The notes under the pieces: generated by a model | Told to the model about the DNA's origin: nothing | Seen by the model: only the letters and a program-made list of their open reading frames with translations | Database searches by the model: none | Program-made: the position numbers and the translations under genes | Assembly (NCBI RefSeq): GCF_010015585.1 | Contig: NW_022985070.1 | Location: 1,455,704-1,519,703, forward strand | DNA from: Eremomyces bilateralis CBS 781.70 | Lineage: Eukaryota > Ascomycota > Dothideomycetes > Eremomycetales > Eremomycetaceae | Reading direction: 5' to 3' | DNA: 64,000 nt | Shown here: positions 10,764 to 23,339 of the stretch, in pieces | Position numbering within the stretch: the first letter of the stretch is position 1 | How the letters are laid out: each line of letters opens with the position of its first letter

Positions 10764-11486
10764 TTTTGACGGACTTTTTGGCTTTGCGCTCGTCCGGTCG
10801 CGTGGGAAGCGGGGATTGGCTTCAGGCGTTTGCATCATGATATCCGGGCCTGGGAGGACGGTGGAAATGCGGATTCTTTCGCTTCCGTTGCATGAGAATT
10901 GGCTAAGGCGGCATGGGATGGCGTTCTTGTATGTGTGTTTCCATACAGAACTCGGGTATAGAGTTTTGATGATAACGAGGGGGATTAGGGTGGAATTCAT
11001 GGCGTACTAGAAGGTCGGATGGTTGCGTCTAATTCAACACAACCACTGCCTCGGATGCATGTACCTATGCGATGTGTTACGATGAATCTTATTCATAATT
11101 ATTACGGTATTTTTCCGGAGGTCCACGCTGGTCTGATGAGAGATGAATATAGAATGGGTCTATGGCGTCAACCTCTGGGAGATGCTGCTGGTTCGGATCA
11201 AGGCCTCAAATTTGTGTGAACAAGGTCTTCGTGTGATATCAAAGGGAATTCTAACATCATGATATTCTCGGACAGAGCTGAAGGAGATTAGATAGTCCAT
11301 TGTGCCTAGTAATTAAGCACGAGATTTGTACATTAGATGGTACAGTAGCGGGCATGAGGGTCCTGAGGCCTATCATGGGCAATTGAACCAAATTGAGCCG
11401 CCGTCCTTCCGCTCCAACGCGAGTTCCGCAGAATCACAAACACACCCTCCCATCGAACGAAGCACGCGACACGTCTTTCCGTCGAC
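10764..11486. other. Convergent intergenic region (deubiquitinase / NFS1)
   Basis: The 3' ends of two converging genes face each other. Short open frames here (up to 76 codons) have no recognisable content. Nothing else seen. Confidence 0.5.
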
Positions 11487-13275
11487 CTAATGCTGACTCC
11501 ACTCAATGGTATTCAAATCCACCCCCTCCTGCACCAGCTCCCACAACGGGCTCAACTCCCGCAAGAAACTCACCCGCTCCTGCACCGCTTTCAGCACGTA
11601 ATCGATCTCCTCCTCCGTGGTGAACCGGCCGATGCCGAACCGGATGCTGCTGTGCGCGCTCTCGTCACTGTTGCCCAGCGCCCGCAACACGTAGCTCGGC
11701 TCGAGGGAGGCGGAGGTGCACGCACTGCCAGAGGAGAGGGCGATGTCTTTCAGCGCCATCAGGAGGGATTCCCCCTCGACGTAGGCGAAGGAGACGTTCA
11801 CGCAGCCCGGATAATGCTGATTGGGGTCTCCGTTAAGTGACGTATGCTCTAATGAAAGCAGGCCACTGAGTAGGCGGTCGGATAAGTACTTGATGCGCTT
11901 GGTATCATACTGCCAGCAGGTTAGCAGATGCTAAGTATGATGTAAATGACACAAAGCATATTGGAAGCAGAAACAAAAACTCATAAACCCTGCAATACTT
12001 CAACACGGTACGCTATACAAAACAAATAAAGACGTTACTCGCAAGGCACTCAGAGAGCCATGCACGAAAAAGCAAATAATCATTGGAAATACCGCTAGGA
12101 CACGGTCGGGTTAACATACCTCCATTTCCACTTTGGCAATACGAGCCGCTTCACCAAACCCAATCGAGAGAGCCGGAGCCAAGGTCCCGCTTCTGAGTCC
12201 TCGCTCCTGCCCACCTCCGGTAATGATGGGGTCCAATCGGACCCGCGGTCGCCGGCGGACGTAGCACGCACCGACACCCTTCGGACCATAGATCTTGTGG
12301 CCCGATATCGACATCAGATCCACGTTCATCTCGTTCACATTGAGGGGGATTTTCCCGACGGCCTGTGCGCCATCGGTATGGAAGAAGATCTTTTTGCTGC
12401 GGCAGAGGCGGCCGATCTCCGCCATCGGCTGGACGACGCCGATCTCGTTGTTGACCGTCATGATGCTGACCAGACAGGTTTCGGGCCGCATGGCAGCTTC
12501 CAGCTCTTTGAGGTCGATCAGGCCGTTGCTGTCGACGGAGAGGTACGTCACGCTGAACCCTTCATCCTGCAGATGTCGGCAGCTGTCCAGGACGCATTTA
12601 TGCTCAGTCTGGCAGGTGATGATATGGTTTTTCTTGCCGCCCTTTTTGAAGAACCGGGCCACCCCTTTTATGCTCATGTTATTGCTCTCCGTGGCGCCGG
12701 ACGTGAAGATGATCTCCTTCGGGTCCGCACCGATCAGCGCGGCGATGTGCTCGCGCGCCTTCTCGATCGCCTTCTCCGTCTCCCAGCCGTACGCGTGCGT
12801 TCGCGAATGGGGGTTGCCGTATAGTCCTGTCATGAACGGAAGCATAGCGTCCAGCACGCGCGGGTCGGTGGGCGTCGTGGCCTGCATATCGAGGTAGATC
12901 GGCCGCGATCCTTCATCCATGACGGTCGCCTGTTTGAGGATACCTGGGGAATTTTAGCAGATAACCCAAACCAGCTCGAAGAGACATACCAGCACTCGGA
13001 CTGAGCATCGCATCTCCCGGCAACCCGGTCCCAACAGTCACATCTTCGGGCCGTTTCCCTGTCTGTTGCATGAACTTCTTCTGGTCCGATTTGATGGCCG
13101 TCTCGACACTGACGGTCGCCTGCACCGGCTTCGACGCCGACACGTAGGACCGTCGGGCAAAGGAACCATGGTTATTTATGCATAGCGGCGACAGGCACGC
13201 TGCTGGTCTCGAGCCGGCTCGGCGGCTACAAGCCCTTGAGGCCTGTCTGGCGACGGTCGGTACAGTGCTCGCCAT
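11487..13275 (-). CDS. NFS1: Mitochondrial cysteine desulfurase
   Basis: Three exons (13275-12990, 12943-12120, 11909-11487) encode 510 residues. NFS1 is a PLP enzyme that takes sulfur from cysteine to build Fe-S clusters in mitochondria, with Isd11, Isu1 and frataxin. The first ~60 residues are rich in Arg, Ser and Ala with few acidic residues, a typical mitochondrial presequence ([18 protein letters not shown]). The mature part starts at [17 protein letters not shown]; the PLP-binding lysine is in [10 protein letters not shown] and the catalytic cysteine loop is [26 protein letters not shown] and QTEHKCVL complete the aminotransferase class V pattern. The second intron (11910-12119) is 210 nt, long for this region. 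The gene is head-to-head with the Rvs167-like gene, 609 bp apart. Confidence 0.96.
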
Positions 13276-13884
13276 GACGATGATTTTGCACTGCAAGAAG
13301 TGATGGTATCTACAAGAAGGTATCGAGTTATGCAAAACTTAAGACCGAAGCTATGGGTAGTCGAAAATGTAGTATTAGTAACATCGAGCTCTCGAGGACG
13401 GGATATCACGTGCATTCAGCTTAGTAATCGACGTTAATATGACGTTCCACGCCTCATCGTCATCTCGTCCGATTTGCTCTGCCAACGAAAGAAGTAAATC
13501 CAGTGCTTATGTACAGGTACTACACCAACTACCGCTGCATGGAGTGCGATCGGACATCTAATATTAATTCTAATAAGACGAGCTGCACACATCAAGTCCA
13601 CTTCCCTTTCTCAATCGGACCGAAGCAGTGGTGATGACAATGGCTCAGCCACATCAACCGTCATCATAATTCTTTGGTCCCGTAGCGCCCTGCTGCTCCC
13701 TGCCAGGCTGAGTGGCACCAAAACGGTAAAAGATATTCGTATCCCACCAGGGCCTCACCGAATCTTCCGGCGCTGCTGACGCGCTTCTGTCTCAATTACC
13801 TTCTTCACTATCATCTACCCTTTCACCACGAAGATACTTTGTTTCCCACCAATTCCGAGCAATCCGCCGAAACCTACAGAAACC
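13276..13884. promoter_or_regulatory. Divergent promoter region of NFS1 and the BAR/SH3 gene
   Basis: 609 bp between two start codons on opposite strands. Pyrimidine-rich tracts precede the plus-strand start. No specific transcription-factor site can be assigned with confidence. Confidence 0.5.
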
Positions 13885-15455
13885 ATGAGTTGGAAAGGCT
13901 TCCAGAAAGGTGTCACACGGGTATGCGCCTCTTCCGGCTCGCCCGGCATGAAACATAGCGAAGTCTAACCAACATCTAGGCACCTCAAACGTTCAAGCAG
14001 AAGTTCAATATCGTATGTCTCGGAGAATCCATGCCTGCGCACGCCAGGAAGGCTAACGAAGCCCGACGTACAGGGCGAACTCACCAAAGACCCGATCTAT
14101 GTCGATGCCGAGCGCCGTTTCGAAGAATTGGAACAGGAGACGAAAAGGCTAAAAGATAATTCGGAGAGGTAAGGAGGTCTTCGACCGGAACTGGGGAGAA
14201 AGTTAACTAATTGGTGTCTGCCAGGTATACGGGTGCGATCAACTGTTGGTAGCCTACAATGCCCGATCCCCTTCGCCTGCTGACCGCTTGCAGCGATGCT
14301 CAACCATCAAATAGAATTCTCGAAAGCCTGTGCGGAACTCTATAAGCCGATTTCCGGACGCATGTCGGATCCCGACTCGTTTGTCCAGGAAGGCAATCCA
14401 GAAGGGATTCGAGCATGCGAGGAATACGAATCGATCGTCCGGGATCTGCAGGAGACGCTGAAGCCGGAGTTGGAGATGATCGAGGCGCGCGTCATCAAAC
14501 CGGCCGACGAGCTCCTGGAGATTATCAAGCTGGTGCAGAAAACGGCGAACAAACGGGATCATAAGCAGCTCGATTACGACCGCCGCCGCGCTACGCTGAA
14601 GAAATTACAGGAGAAGAAGGACAAGACCCTTAAGGACGAGAAAGCGCTCTACAAAGCCGAGAATGATGTGGAGCAGGCGACGCAGGACTTCAATTACTTC
14701 AACGACCTCCTCAAAACCGAGCTGCCGCAACTTTTCCGATTCGAGCGCGACTTCATCAGCCCCCTCTTTCAATCCTTTTACTACATGCAACTGAACGTTT
14801 TCTACACACTGCACGAGAAGATGCAGTCCATCGACATCGGATACTTCGACCTCGCCCTCGACATCGAAGGCGCATTCGCCAAGAAACGAGGGGACGTCCA
14901 GGAGCAAGCCGAGAAGCTCTCCATCGTCCGCCCCAAGGCCGCGGCCGGCAAACCGAAACCCGGCATATCGAAATACGTGAGCAAATACGCCAAGAACCCC
15001 ACGTCGTCCTCCGCCTCCACCGCCAATCCAGAGGACGGCATCGACAACCCTCCACCACCATACAGTCCCGTCACGCATTCCTCGCTCTCCTCTCCGTCTG
15101 GCCACCTCGCACCCCCCGGCGCAGCCACCGGCTCCACACCATTGTCAACCGCCGCCGCCGGGAAAGCCAAACCGCCGCCGCCGAAACCCAAGCCAAGGCG
15201 ACTGAGCGGCGCGCCACCGCCGGAGACCGTGACGGCGTTGTACGATTACGAAGCGCAGGCGGAAGGCGATCTGAGTTTTTTGACGGGCGATGTCATTGAG
15301 ATCATCCAGCGCAGTGAGAATTCGAATGAGTGGTGGACGGGGAAGCTCAATGGGAAGCAGGGGAAGTTTCCAGGTTCGTTCCATGGCTGTTTCGATTCCT
15401 CGAATTGCTCCGAGCTGACAACCGTGCAGGTAATTATGTGCAACTCAAGTCATGA
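13885..15455 (+). CDS. BAR and SH3 domain protein, Rvs167/Hob1 family
   Basis: Six exons (13885-13920, 13980-14012, 14074-14168, a short exon of about 20 nt starting near 14225, 14294-15373, 15430-15455) total 429 residues in a single clean frame. It starts MSWKGFQKGVTRAPQTFKQKF, the N-terminal amphipathic helix of fungal amphiphysins. The BAR domain follows (RFEELEQETKRLKDNSERYTGAI, then helices rich in Glu and Lys to about residue 230). A Pro/Ser/Ala-rich linker leads to a C-terminal SH3 domain (ALYDYEAQ, NEWWTGKLNGKQGKFPGNYV). The last exon supplies only NYVQLKS, the end of the SH3 fold. Family members bend membranes at endocytic sites with actin patches. The continuous frame running past 15373 to 15636 is intron read-through. 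Confidence 0.92.
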
Positions 15456-15796
15456 CACGATGGCGGTACCTCAAGACTCGGACCTGGTGTTTTGGGTTGG
15501 CTTGGTTTTACATTGTGTACGAGAGCAGCATTTTTCAGCGTTTGAATGCGAATTAGATAAGGGATGGTGTTCAGGTAGGATGCCTTACCGCCTACGGGTC
15601 ACATTGGACGCACTCACGATAAGCATTCTGTATTGAACCAAGATTGCTGGAGGCTATAGTCATAAGGAGCAATATAAACAAGAAATGACCATGTTGGCTC
15701 TGGGTTGCTTCGTGTCGGTCCCCATCTTTATGCTAGACACGCAGCAGTGGAGGTGATGCTTCAGAGGAAATAGTTCACAGGGCCGTCCAGGAGACT
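15456..15796. other. Tail-to-tail intergenic region
   Basis: Short 3' region between converging genes (BAR/SH3 and glutamate-cysteine ligase). Nothing beyond likely 3' UTRs. Confidence 0.5.
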
Positions 15797-18111
15797 CTAG
15801 ACGTGAAACATCTCCTTTCCAAGGCCGTTCCCTCCTCCGCCCTCCGCAACCTGCTCTGCCGCCTTCAGCAAATCATACTGAATCCCCTCTCCCACCACAC
15901 TATCCATCTGATACTCCGGATGCGTCCTCACGAACTCCCGCATCCACTTCGCGTTGTTCCACAGCCGCCCATCCGCCCGCTTCTGAATCAGCCCCAGGTA
16001 CCGCTCCAGGTTGCACCGCGTCTCGATGTCGATGTTCACGCTATCGAGATAGCTTTCCACCAGCGGAATCAGCCCTGGGAATCGGCACGACGAGGCCGTC
16101 CCGTCCCCTCCGTACTGACCGTTGATCACCTCGTCGATCGACATCAGCTCATACTCGTCCTCCACGGGACCCAGCGGCGTAGCAGGACGACTCGGCGTCG
16201 GACTAGCGGTCCTGCTCGCTCCATTTGTCCCCGGCGCACGCCCGGGTGCGCGATTATGGAACGGGTTCTTCCGGAAATAGAACTTCTGCCCGTTGACAGC
16301 GTCGCGGGCGTGGGCGCGCTCCATGTTCTCGGTGACGCACGGCATGGGGAGGTAGAAGTTCAGGTCGAAGCTGAGGATGGCGCGGGTGATGAGGACGATG
16401 AACACCGAGAAGGCGGCGTTCTCGAAGTCGGTCATCTGGATCTCCATAGAGCGGAACTCGACGCGCCAGCCGGTGCCGTCGCCGGGGGGCGGGGGCTTGA
16501 AGCGCATGTGCTGCCAGTTGGTGGATTGGAGGTTCTCGAAGTGGTCGACTTTGGAGAGGTCGAGGGTCTCGAGGTCTTCGGCAAAGATGACAATGGGGTC
16601 GCGGATGAAGAGATGCGCGAAGTGGGTGGCGAGGATGTCGTCCATGCCGCCATCGATGAGCTTCTTCTTGAGCTCCTCGTCCACGACGAGATCCGGGTCG
16701 AGATACTCCTTCCTTAATCGCGGGTCTTTCGAGATGTAGGTCGAATTGGAGGCATATCGGGACTTCGGTATTCTCCAACGGTCGTTCTTGAGGGGCTAAT
16801 CTCGCGTCAGTACTTGGCAACGCAATTTATCCCAGTGCGGAGCGAACCTCTTCTCCAAGTTCCTCTCTCGTGCGATCATCCACCGCGCGACCGATCTGAT
16901 TCCACCTCACGTCCGTGTCTGCCAAGAAGCCCTTGTATATCGGCGTCGCAGCCGTCAGGGCCATCATGATAGGGCCAATGGGCAAGAGCTGGTCGTACAT
17001 CTTCCGTCCTTCGTCGATGTTCTTGGCTTGGAATGTCATTTGCAAACAACAGCTGCCCATCCCGAAGGCCATCGCATCCATGTAGATGTAGTTCTCCTTG
17101 ACCGCCCCTTTTCGGACATCGTCATCTTCCGGCCATTTGTAGAGGTCGTAGTTGACGGTTGGATCCATCCACGGCCAGGATGTTTTTTCGTCACGGAATA
17201 CGGGCACGTTTACTTCAACCTTGCGACCCCTCCGCGACCGAATGTTGGCCGCGAGCGTTGGAAAACGGACGTGGGGATTTGCTATCTCGTCAGGAACGTA
17301 TTGAGACCGGAGTTTCTCGCCGGACGGCGGATAATACGGCGTGATGTAATCTCCCAGCCCGAGGCGAGGGAATGTAGTCACCGTCATGGGGAATTCAGTG
17401 TCGCTCATGTGCTCTTTGGCAATTTCTCGCCTGCCCGTTCCTTAGCATCTTTGTCGCAACAGAACCGTGTCGAAACCTACCTCAATTTCATGTTCAGTTC
17501 AACGTCTAACAAATCTTTAAACCCGATCCCCCATGGTTTCCCCGGGGTGGCTTCCAGCATGAATCGACCAAACTCTGCATGGAATACGGGGGCACAATAG
17601 CCATTCCTAACTAGATTAGCGAATATTTTTGCAGAATTCGAGGAGCACTTACGTCGGCACCCCTCGTTTAACATCATGGACACCTCCGCCTTCCTTGACG
17701 AGTTTCTCATTCGACGCGAGAGCCTCCAGGATGTCCGATTGCCGGAGCGATAAGCGAACTTTACGGTGTTCGTCATCAAAGCAGACGACGAGGTACTCAA
17801 CCTAAGGAGAGTCAATGTAGCTCACTGCAGTGGAAGTGCTTGTGCCTACCTCGTCACCCCACAATAGTGCATCCCGTTCTTTCCCTTTGGCCCGGTTCCA
17901 TGTTGCGAGTAGTTGCTGCAGTACCCGTGTAAGCAAAGATTGTCTCTCTGGACGATTCTAAATATGCATACCTCAATTCCCCATTCTCGTACTTGCGCGG
18001 CTTTCTTCTTCGCTTCGGGCCACTCGAGCGGCGTCCCAAGGGCTCTATCGCATGAGATATCAGAACGTTGTCGGAGGCGGGATTCGGTAGACCATCTTAC
18101 AGCAATCCCAT
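15797..18111 (-). CDS. Glutamate-cysteine ligase, catalytic subunit
   Basis: Multi-exon gene for the ATP-dependent enzyme that joins glutamate and cysteine, the first and limiting step of glutathione synthesis in the cytosol. The first exon is only 11 nt (ATGGGATTGCT); splicing over the intron that ends GATAG gives MGLLALGTPLEWPEAKK, the classic family start. Later blocks are LLATWNRAKGKERDALLWGDEVE, YLVVCFDDEHRKVRLSLRQ, FGRFMLEATPGKPWG, YIYMDAMAFGMGSCCLQMTF, HFAHLFIRDPIVIF, WRVEFRSMEIQMTDFENAAF, and a C-terminus with CRFPGLIPLVESYL. These match eukaryotic type GCLC proteins (about 700 residues) in order. Later exon borders were inferred from protein continuity. A regulatory subunit gene lies 26 kb to the right. 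Confidence 0.94.
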
Positions 18112-19653
18112 AATTTAACCTTCGAATAGAATAATCGGCAACGGGCCGCACCACATATAGTCTAAAACTTAGGGGAAGAGAAATGGATAGATAGAGATGT
18201 GCGATAATCGAGGAATCTAGGAGGCATTCATAGCGGGTGCAAAGATTGATAGGGTTGCCACTTTGGGATTGAAGCTAATCTGATACCCGCGTGCCGCCTT
18301 ACATGCCCGAATATTTCTAGGATGATGATGACGCATCAACGAGTAACCAAGGCAACCGAGACGGCTAGACGTAATTGCTAATCTGAAGGCGTAGACCCGA
18401 TCCTATCGAGAAAGAGATATGAATGAGAAAGAGGGTAAAGATTGCCTATGACGGTCGAAGGCCTGGAGTCTCGTGAACTTGTCAACCTCTAAAGGGCGCC
18501 TCTGATTCGGCGGGAACCGTCCCACTTCCGTTCCCAGGACCAAATTCTTGGCTAATACGACGTACAAGCGTGGACTCTGGTCGATGGACAACCCCCGGAA
18601 TGAGTTAGGACTTAGGAGTTATGATTAGCAATCCATAGCGGAGATTCAGATGTCCCACGCCAATGTGAACCTCCATGTCTAGTTGTCTACAGGAACCGAA
18701 TTGTTCTCGCGGACTCAGGACGATCCGGGTCAACGCGTATGATTCCCCGGCAAATGGATACCCCCACGGCCCACGCCGTCAGCTGCTTCGTTGTGCTTTT
18801 CAGATTATTGAACGGAAATACGAAATGCATGAAACTCGCCGGCTTCGGTACAACAAGCTTATTGCGGTAAAAGGAGACCGGAGGTAAGAGGTAAGCAGTC
18901 CCTGGTGTTTGGCTCAAGTATCAAAATCATATCGTCAAGTAAGTTGGTGTCAAACAGAACCCAAGTCCTTTTCGAAGCGACGTCCGAGGCCTTCTTTAGT
19001 AAGGCTACACAGATGATCTGAACTTAGGGCGTCTGATAAATCACAAATGACATGTCACATCGGCATATTTTGTTTCCTAGCCTGCATGATCCAAGGGAGT
19101 GTGCCTGAGGGAGATATTTGGGAATTACCCCAGCTACTCGGGCGGTTCTAAAGTTCCCAACATTATCCCGATTTCCACTTCCCAAACCCTAATGTGCGAT
19201 GTTCCCACCACTCACTAGGCAGCGGCCACGTACGACAAATTGACAATCGAAAGGATAGGCACATTGTCAATCCGTCATCTATCTCAACAGCGCCTAACTA
19301 GTCGAGTCGGACTATTGGTGTTAGGTAGCGTGCTTCGCTGAACATCCCAACGCTTTCAAGCAACCATCGATGTTGATACAGGTATCCTCTTGTTGCCTTC
19401 AAGGGTTCGAATGGGGCGGCACTCCAGTTGCGCGTATCGGCAAGCTTTCCAACAACGCCAATGCAGGTGAGCACCTCGTTCACGATCTCGCAAGCTGGTC
19501 TATCACGAACCCTCGGCTTCTAGCGGTCCGCTCCGCCCGCGGATTTATATTTCCGACTGCTTCGATCGGGGAGAGTACTACTTGACCCGATACTGAACGA
19601 CAGGTGTAGTGAGGTCGACGGACCGTTACCTGGGAGATTCGTGAACCTAAAAT
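18112..19653. other. Gene-poor stretch left of the 19.65-20.47 kb frame
   Basis: Only short frames of 60-76 codons with no domain-like content. Includes the promoter of glutamate-cysteine ligase at its left edge. I see no RNA gene, transposon or large repeat. Confidence 0.5.
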
Positions 19654-20301
19654 CTACGACGGCGCGGAAACACGCAAGAGTAGATGCCGTGGGCTTCTGT
19701 TATGGAGGATGGGCAGCCTGTCGTCTTGAGTCAAAGAAGCACTAGCCGCTACTGGTAGTCTGCATCTCGGTGGGACATCCATCGTTGTTGAAAAAGGAGG
19801 ACACCGATGAAATTGCCGTGCCGTATAATTCTGGATTCTGAGGTTGATCCGGTCTACATGGCCGAGCTCAAAGTGGCAAACTTTCGAAACCGTCATGGCT
19901 CTCGGTATCCCATTGTCAATCACCATTTTCCCGGCGTGATACATGGCTGCCTTACGCAAGACGGCATCCGGAAATTTGGACAAAGGGATACGATTAGAGG
20001 GATTAAATGCCGCTGTCCACTGGCTCACGCGGTTTTGTATCGTCCCGAATGTATACCGGTACGAGGTTTTTGACGAAACGGTCTGATTTTGTCGGTGGTC
20101 ACTCAATGTTATCTCCCTGCTGCACCTGTACAGAATAGTGTAAACAACCCCCAGGGTGAAAGCGAGGGAGGTGTCCTCAGCTCCGCTCTCCCCGGCGCCC
20201 AACCCGTTTCCGACGCAACTCGCGTATGCGAGTAACTGCACGTCGGCGCTCCCTCGACCCCGCGAACGCGCATGTACGGGATGCAGAGCCATCTCCACCA
20301 C
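19654..20301 (-). CDS. Doubtful hypothetical protein
   Basis: A 215-codon frame on the minus strand, the longest in a 3-kb gap. A stretch near residues 45-60 (SLAFTLGVVYTILY) could be a membrane helix. Upstream, about 20400-20470, the DNA has a pyrimidine-rich leader, an ATG, and a strong intron 3' end (branch-like GCTAATG then TTGTCAG), which hints at a spliced gene extending to about 20470. I recognise no family, and the second half looks unstructured. It may be chance; RNA or conservation data would decide. Confidence 0.22.
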   Translation of the reverse strand: MVEMALHPVHARSRGRGSADVQLLAYASCVGNGLGAGESGAEDTSLAFTLGVVYTILYRCSREITLSDHRQNQTVSSKTSYRYTFGTIQNRVSQWTAAFNPSNRIPLSKFPDAVLRKAAMYHAGKMVIDNGIPRAMTVSKVCHFELGHVDRINLRIQNYTARQFHRCPPFSTTMDVPPRCRLPVAASASLTQDDRLPILHNRSPRHLLLRVSAPS

Positions 20302-20470
20302 GCCTGCAGAGGGTCTTCAGCTGTTATGTATACGCGGCAAGATGCATCCCGCGTTGGCACTCCCGCGGTCGCTTGGACGGCGAGTTTACTTGCATTGATT
20401 TCTGAACCTGACAACGCATTAGCAGCCACGGCGGGACGAGGATTGTGGGGTCGTCAGGGATGTTCCCGAT

Positions 20471-21100
20471 GATGACATGTAGCAATTGAGATGGGCCAAC
20501 GATAGGTGGTGTTGGTTGAAAGGACAGTTTGGGAGGGGAGGGAGAGGCCGAAAAGTTGGGGGTACGAGGAATGACTTGATCTCTAAAACGAAAGTATCAT
20601 TGGTGATGAGAGCGAGGAGCTAGACTATTTTTATGAGAACTTGCGCGGACTACAATATATTCTATTGTATTCCACGTGAAGGGGAACTTCAGGTTTCGTC
20701 TCCGCTAAATAGAGAACTATTCCTTGTAGTACACATTGATGTCTATGATCTGACCAGCGCCGAAAGTCAATACCGTAGTACACTTAACAAAGGAGGCTGG
20801 AAGAGCACCATAGAACATGCCACACTGGACGGAGCCACCTGCCCCTGTGGACACCTCTTTACGATGTCCCTTCTAACGCATCATGGTCTTTTGCAAATCC
20901 GCCCGGAAACCACCGTCCCGTCCATACATAAAGTCGATCAAATGGTGTATCTGTTGCATGTCCCTCGTTGCTAAACCCCGAAGTAGAAGTACGACATTAT
21001 CCCCGAAAAACACCCAGGTATGCAAACGCCTTGCCACGTCCACAAATGAAAAATGCACAAACAGGTGGGTATATGAAGTTGAATAGGGGTAGGGGATGAA
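20471..21100. other. Intergenic region, 3' side of nsdD
   Basis: Contains the downstream part of nsdD and short frames only. Nothing else supported. Confidence 0.45.
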
Positions 21101-23339
21101 TTAGATCCGCGCAGGATGTAGATCGGGAGATGCCGTATCATGGGATCCGGGCTGCGGAGGTGAACTGGGACCGATGCTCTTAGGTCTTAGATTCGATGAT
21201 CCAATTGCGGTCTTATTATTAGCGCCCATCTTCCTGGTGAGCTTCGCGTAGTCTGTATGAATCGGTAAGCCTCCAATTCAACCAGTGTTGAAACAATTGC
21301 GCCATAAAATGAGGCAAAAGCATATCAATGCTCAATGTGCGAAAAGAAGAGAAACACGTACGTAGTCCGCAAGCATTACACAAAGTCCTTGCTCCATCCG
21401 GACCCCTCCTCCACTCCGGTGTTTCCGCTCGATTACAACTGTGGCATCGACCAGGGGGTGCCGCTCTCTACACGTATATTAGTATCATACTTCAATCCCG
21501 AAGTCCCGTTCTGAGAACTTACCCCTCGCCTCTTCTTCGCATCGGGTGGATACCCGCCTGCCCCACCACCCTTCGTATCCACATCATACTCATACCGATC
21601 CATCGCTCCACCGACCGCACCCCCCGCAAACATCCCGTTGCCTTTGAACCGCGCCTCGTGCTCCTGCTCCGCGATGGCCTGCTGGTTCAGCGCGAACTCT
21701 CGGATGCGCATCAAGGCCTCTTGGACCCGCTGCCCTTTTTGCAGAAGCGTGTCCACATCCGTCGGGGACGGTAGCGCGATGCTGGAGCGGTGGTGGGGTG
21801 GCATCCCATGCGGTGCGGGAGGTGGCGGCCGCTGGCCGAAGTGCTTGGCGAAATCGAGTATCTGCCCGGAACCTTCGGCGATCTGATGACCAAAGAGTTA
21901 GCGGGGGAGAAAGGTTGGAGGAAATGTGGACTCACCTCGTTCAAGGATGACTCGAAGTCGAAACTTTCTAAGTGACGCTTGATGTTCGCACCGTATGTCT
22001 CGGTTCCGGGTCTGGACCTCATCATTAGCAATAGTCACTATAGTGATTGTCGTTCACATACCTTGGCGGCCCCGCAAATGGCATCGGAGGTGCAGGGGGG
22101 AACCCCGAAGCTGTTGCTCCGCCCGGTTGCTGTCCTGGTTGGGAAGAACCTGGTTGCTGGGTTTGATGTGGTTGCTGCGAGTACGGATATGGGGGTGGAA
22201 ACTGTGAATGATATGCAAACGGTGTGGAAGGCTGTGGAGGGGGAGGAGGCACAGTGGAGGCGGACTGTGGCGGGTGCGGAGAGTGATCAAACCCGGGAGA
22301 TGGAAGCTGAGAGTGGGAATGGGTAGCTGGGTACGGCGGGAAGGGCATCGGTCGGGTAGCGTTCGGAGACGACACGGTACTTGTAGTGTTGGGAGGATGG
22401 AGAGAGAATTTTGAGTTATGTGAGCTTGAGGGGATATTGGAAAACGACGGAATCTGGTCAGGAGGATTTGGAGGCGGTTGAGGAGCATGTATTGGCTGCG
22501 GAGGTTTGCTCAAGAATGACGTGGATGACGATGAGGTCTGCGGATGTTGAAGATGCGGGGTTGATGAGGACCCAGGCATGGACTCTGAAGGGTATGACTT
22601 CTTGAACGGATCTGTTGGGCCGGATGCGGTAACAGACTGCGGAGGAACGGGTTGTGGGTAGGCATTGTGACCGCGAGGGGATGCGTTTGATGGTGGTTGA
22701 ACCGCAAAAGGAGAAACCGGATCGGAACGAAGGGCCTCGTGGATGGACGGGAGTGATTGTCGCTGAGGTGCAGTCGCTGGAGCTTTTCGTTGATCCTTAT
22801 CGTCCCCAGACGTTCGGCGTGACCCAGGGGGTGATATCAATCCGTTATGCCCTGTCATAGAGGGATCGTTGGGATAGGTGAATGAAAACGTCGTGGCCGC
22901 AGCAGTGGGCGTGGAAGAAGCAAACGGCGATTGTGATGACGGAGTACCGGCCATGGCATGGTGTCCAACGGGAACGGTCCCGCTGGGTCCGCCAATACTC
23001 CCCATGCGAGCAGCACCGAGAAAAGGAAACGTCGGGCTAACCATGGCGGTTGATGAGTGTGCCGTTCGGTGCGAATGCTCAGAGATATCGTCCCTTTTGT
23101 TCTCGGAGTTGAGAAAGTTGATCGATGGTAATGGAGGGGCACTTAACGTCGGTTAGCTTGATGTCGAGAGATTGGCAGTTCGGATACAGCCCAATGCGTC
23201 TTTCCAGACATTTATGGGTGCAGAATGATTGAAGAAAGACAAGAGCATTACGTGCTAGCCGTGCATATTCAAGAGGTGGGGAGTCAAAGGGAGATTAAAC
23301 TACTGACCTTGGCCTCATATCCACACTGGCAGCGTCCAT
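21101..23339 (-). CDS. nsdD: GATA zinc-finger transcription factor, NsdD type
   Basis: Spliced gene on the minus strand. Exon 1 (23339-23308) encodes [10 protein letters not shown] and joins across a 166-nt intron in phase to [19 protein letters not shown] long Pro/Ser/Gln-rich activation-type region follows. A conserved helical block precedes the finger: [15 protein letters not shown], then [17 protein letters not shown], then [22 protein letters not shown]. The single C-terminal GATA finger reads [22 protein letters not shown] then CNACGL, and its last part ([15 protein letters not shown]) comes from the final exon, which ends at 21101. The lone C-terminal finger with this sequence fits NsdD of Aspergillus (SUB-1 in Neurospora), a nuclear activator of sexual development and repressor of conidiation. 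The family is firm; the orthology is likely but was not tested. nsdD is known for a long 5' leader, consistent with the large upstream gap here. Confidence 0.88.

Noticed and set aside
12295-12897. Two overlapping plus-strand frames opposite NFS1
   Set aside because: They mirror the conserved desulfurase exon and have no independent support.
15803-16717. 304-codon plus-strand frame opposite glutamate-cysteine ligase
   Set aside because: Shadow of a strongly conserved minus-strand enzyme; the translated content is Arg/Val/Glu-rich without motifs.
19395-19415. tRNA B-box-like GGTTCGAATGG
   Set aside because: No matching A-box or cloverleaf could be drawn around it.
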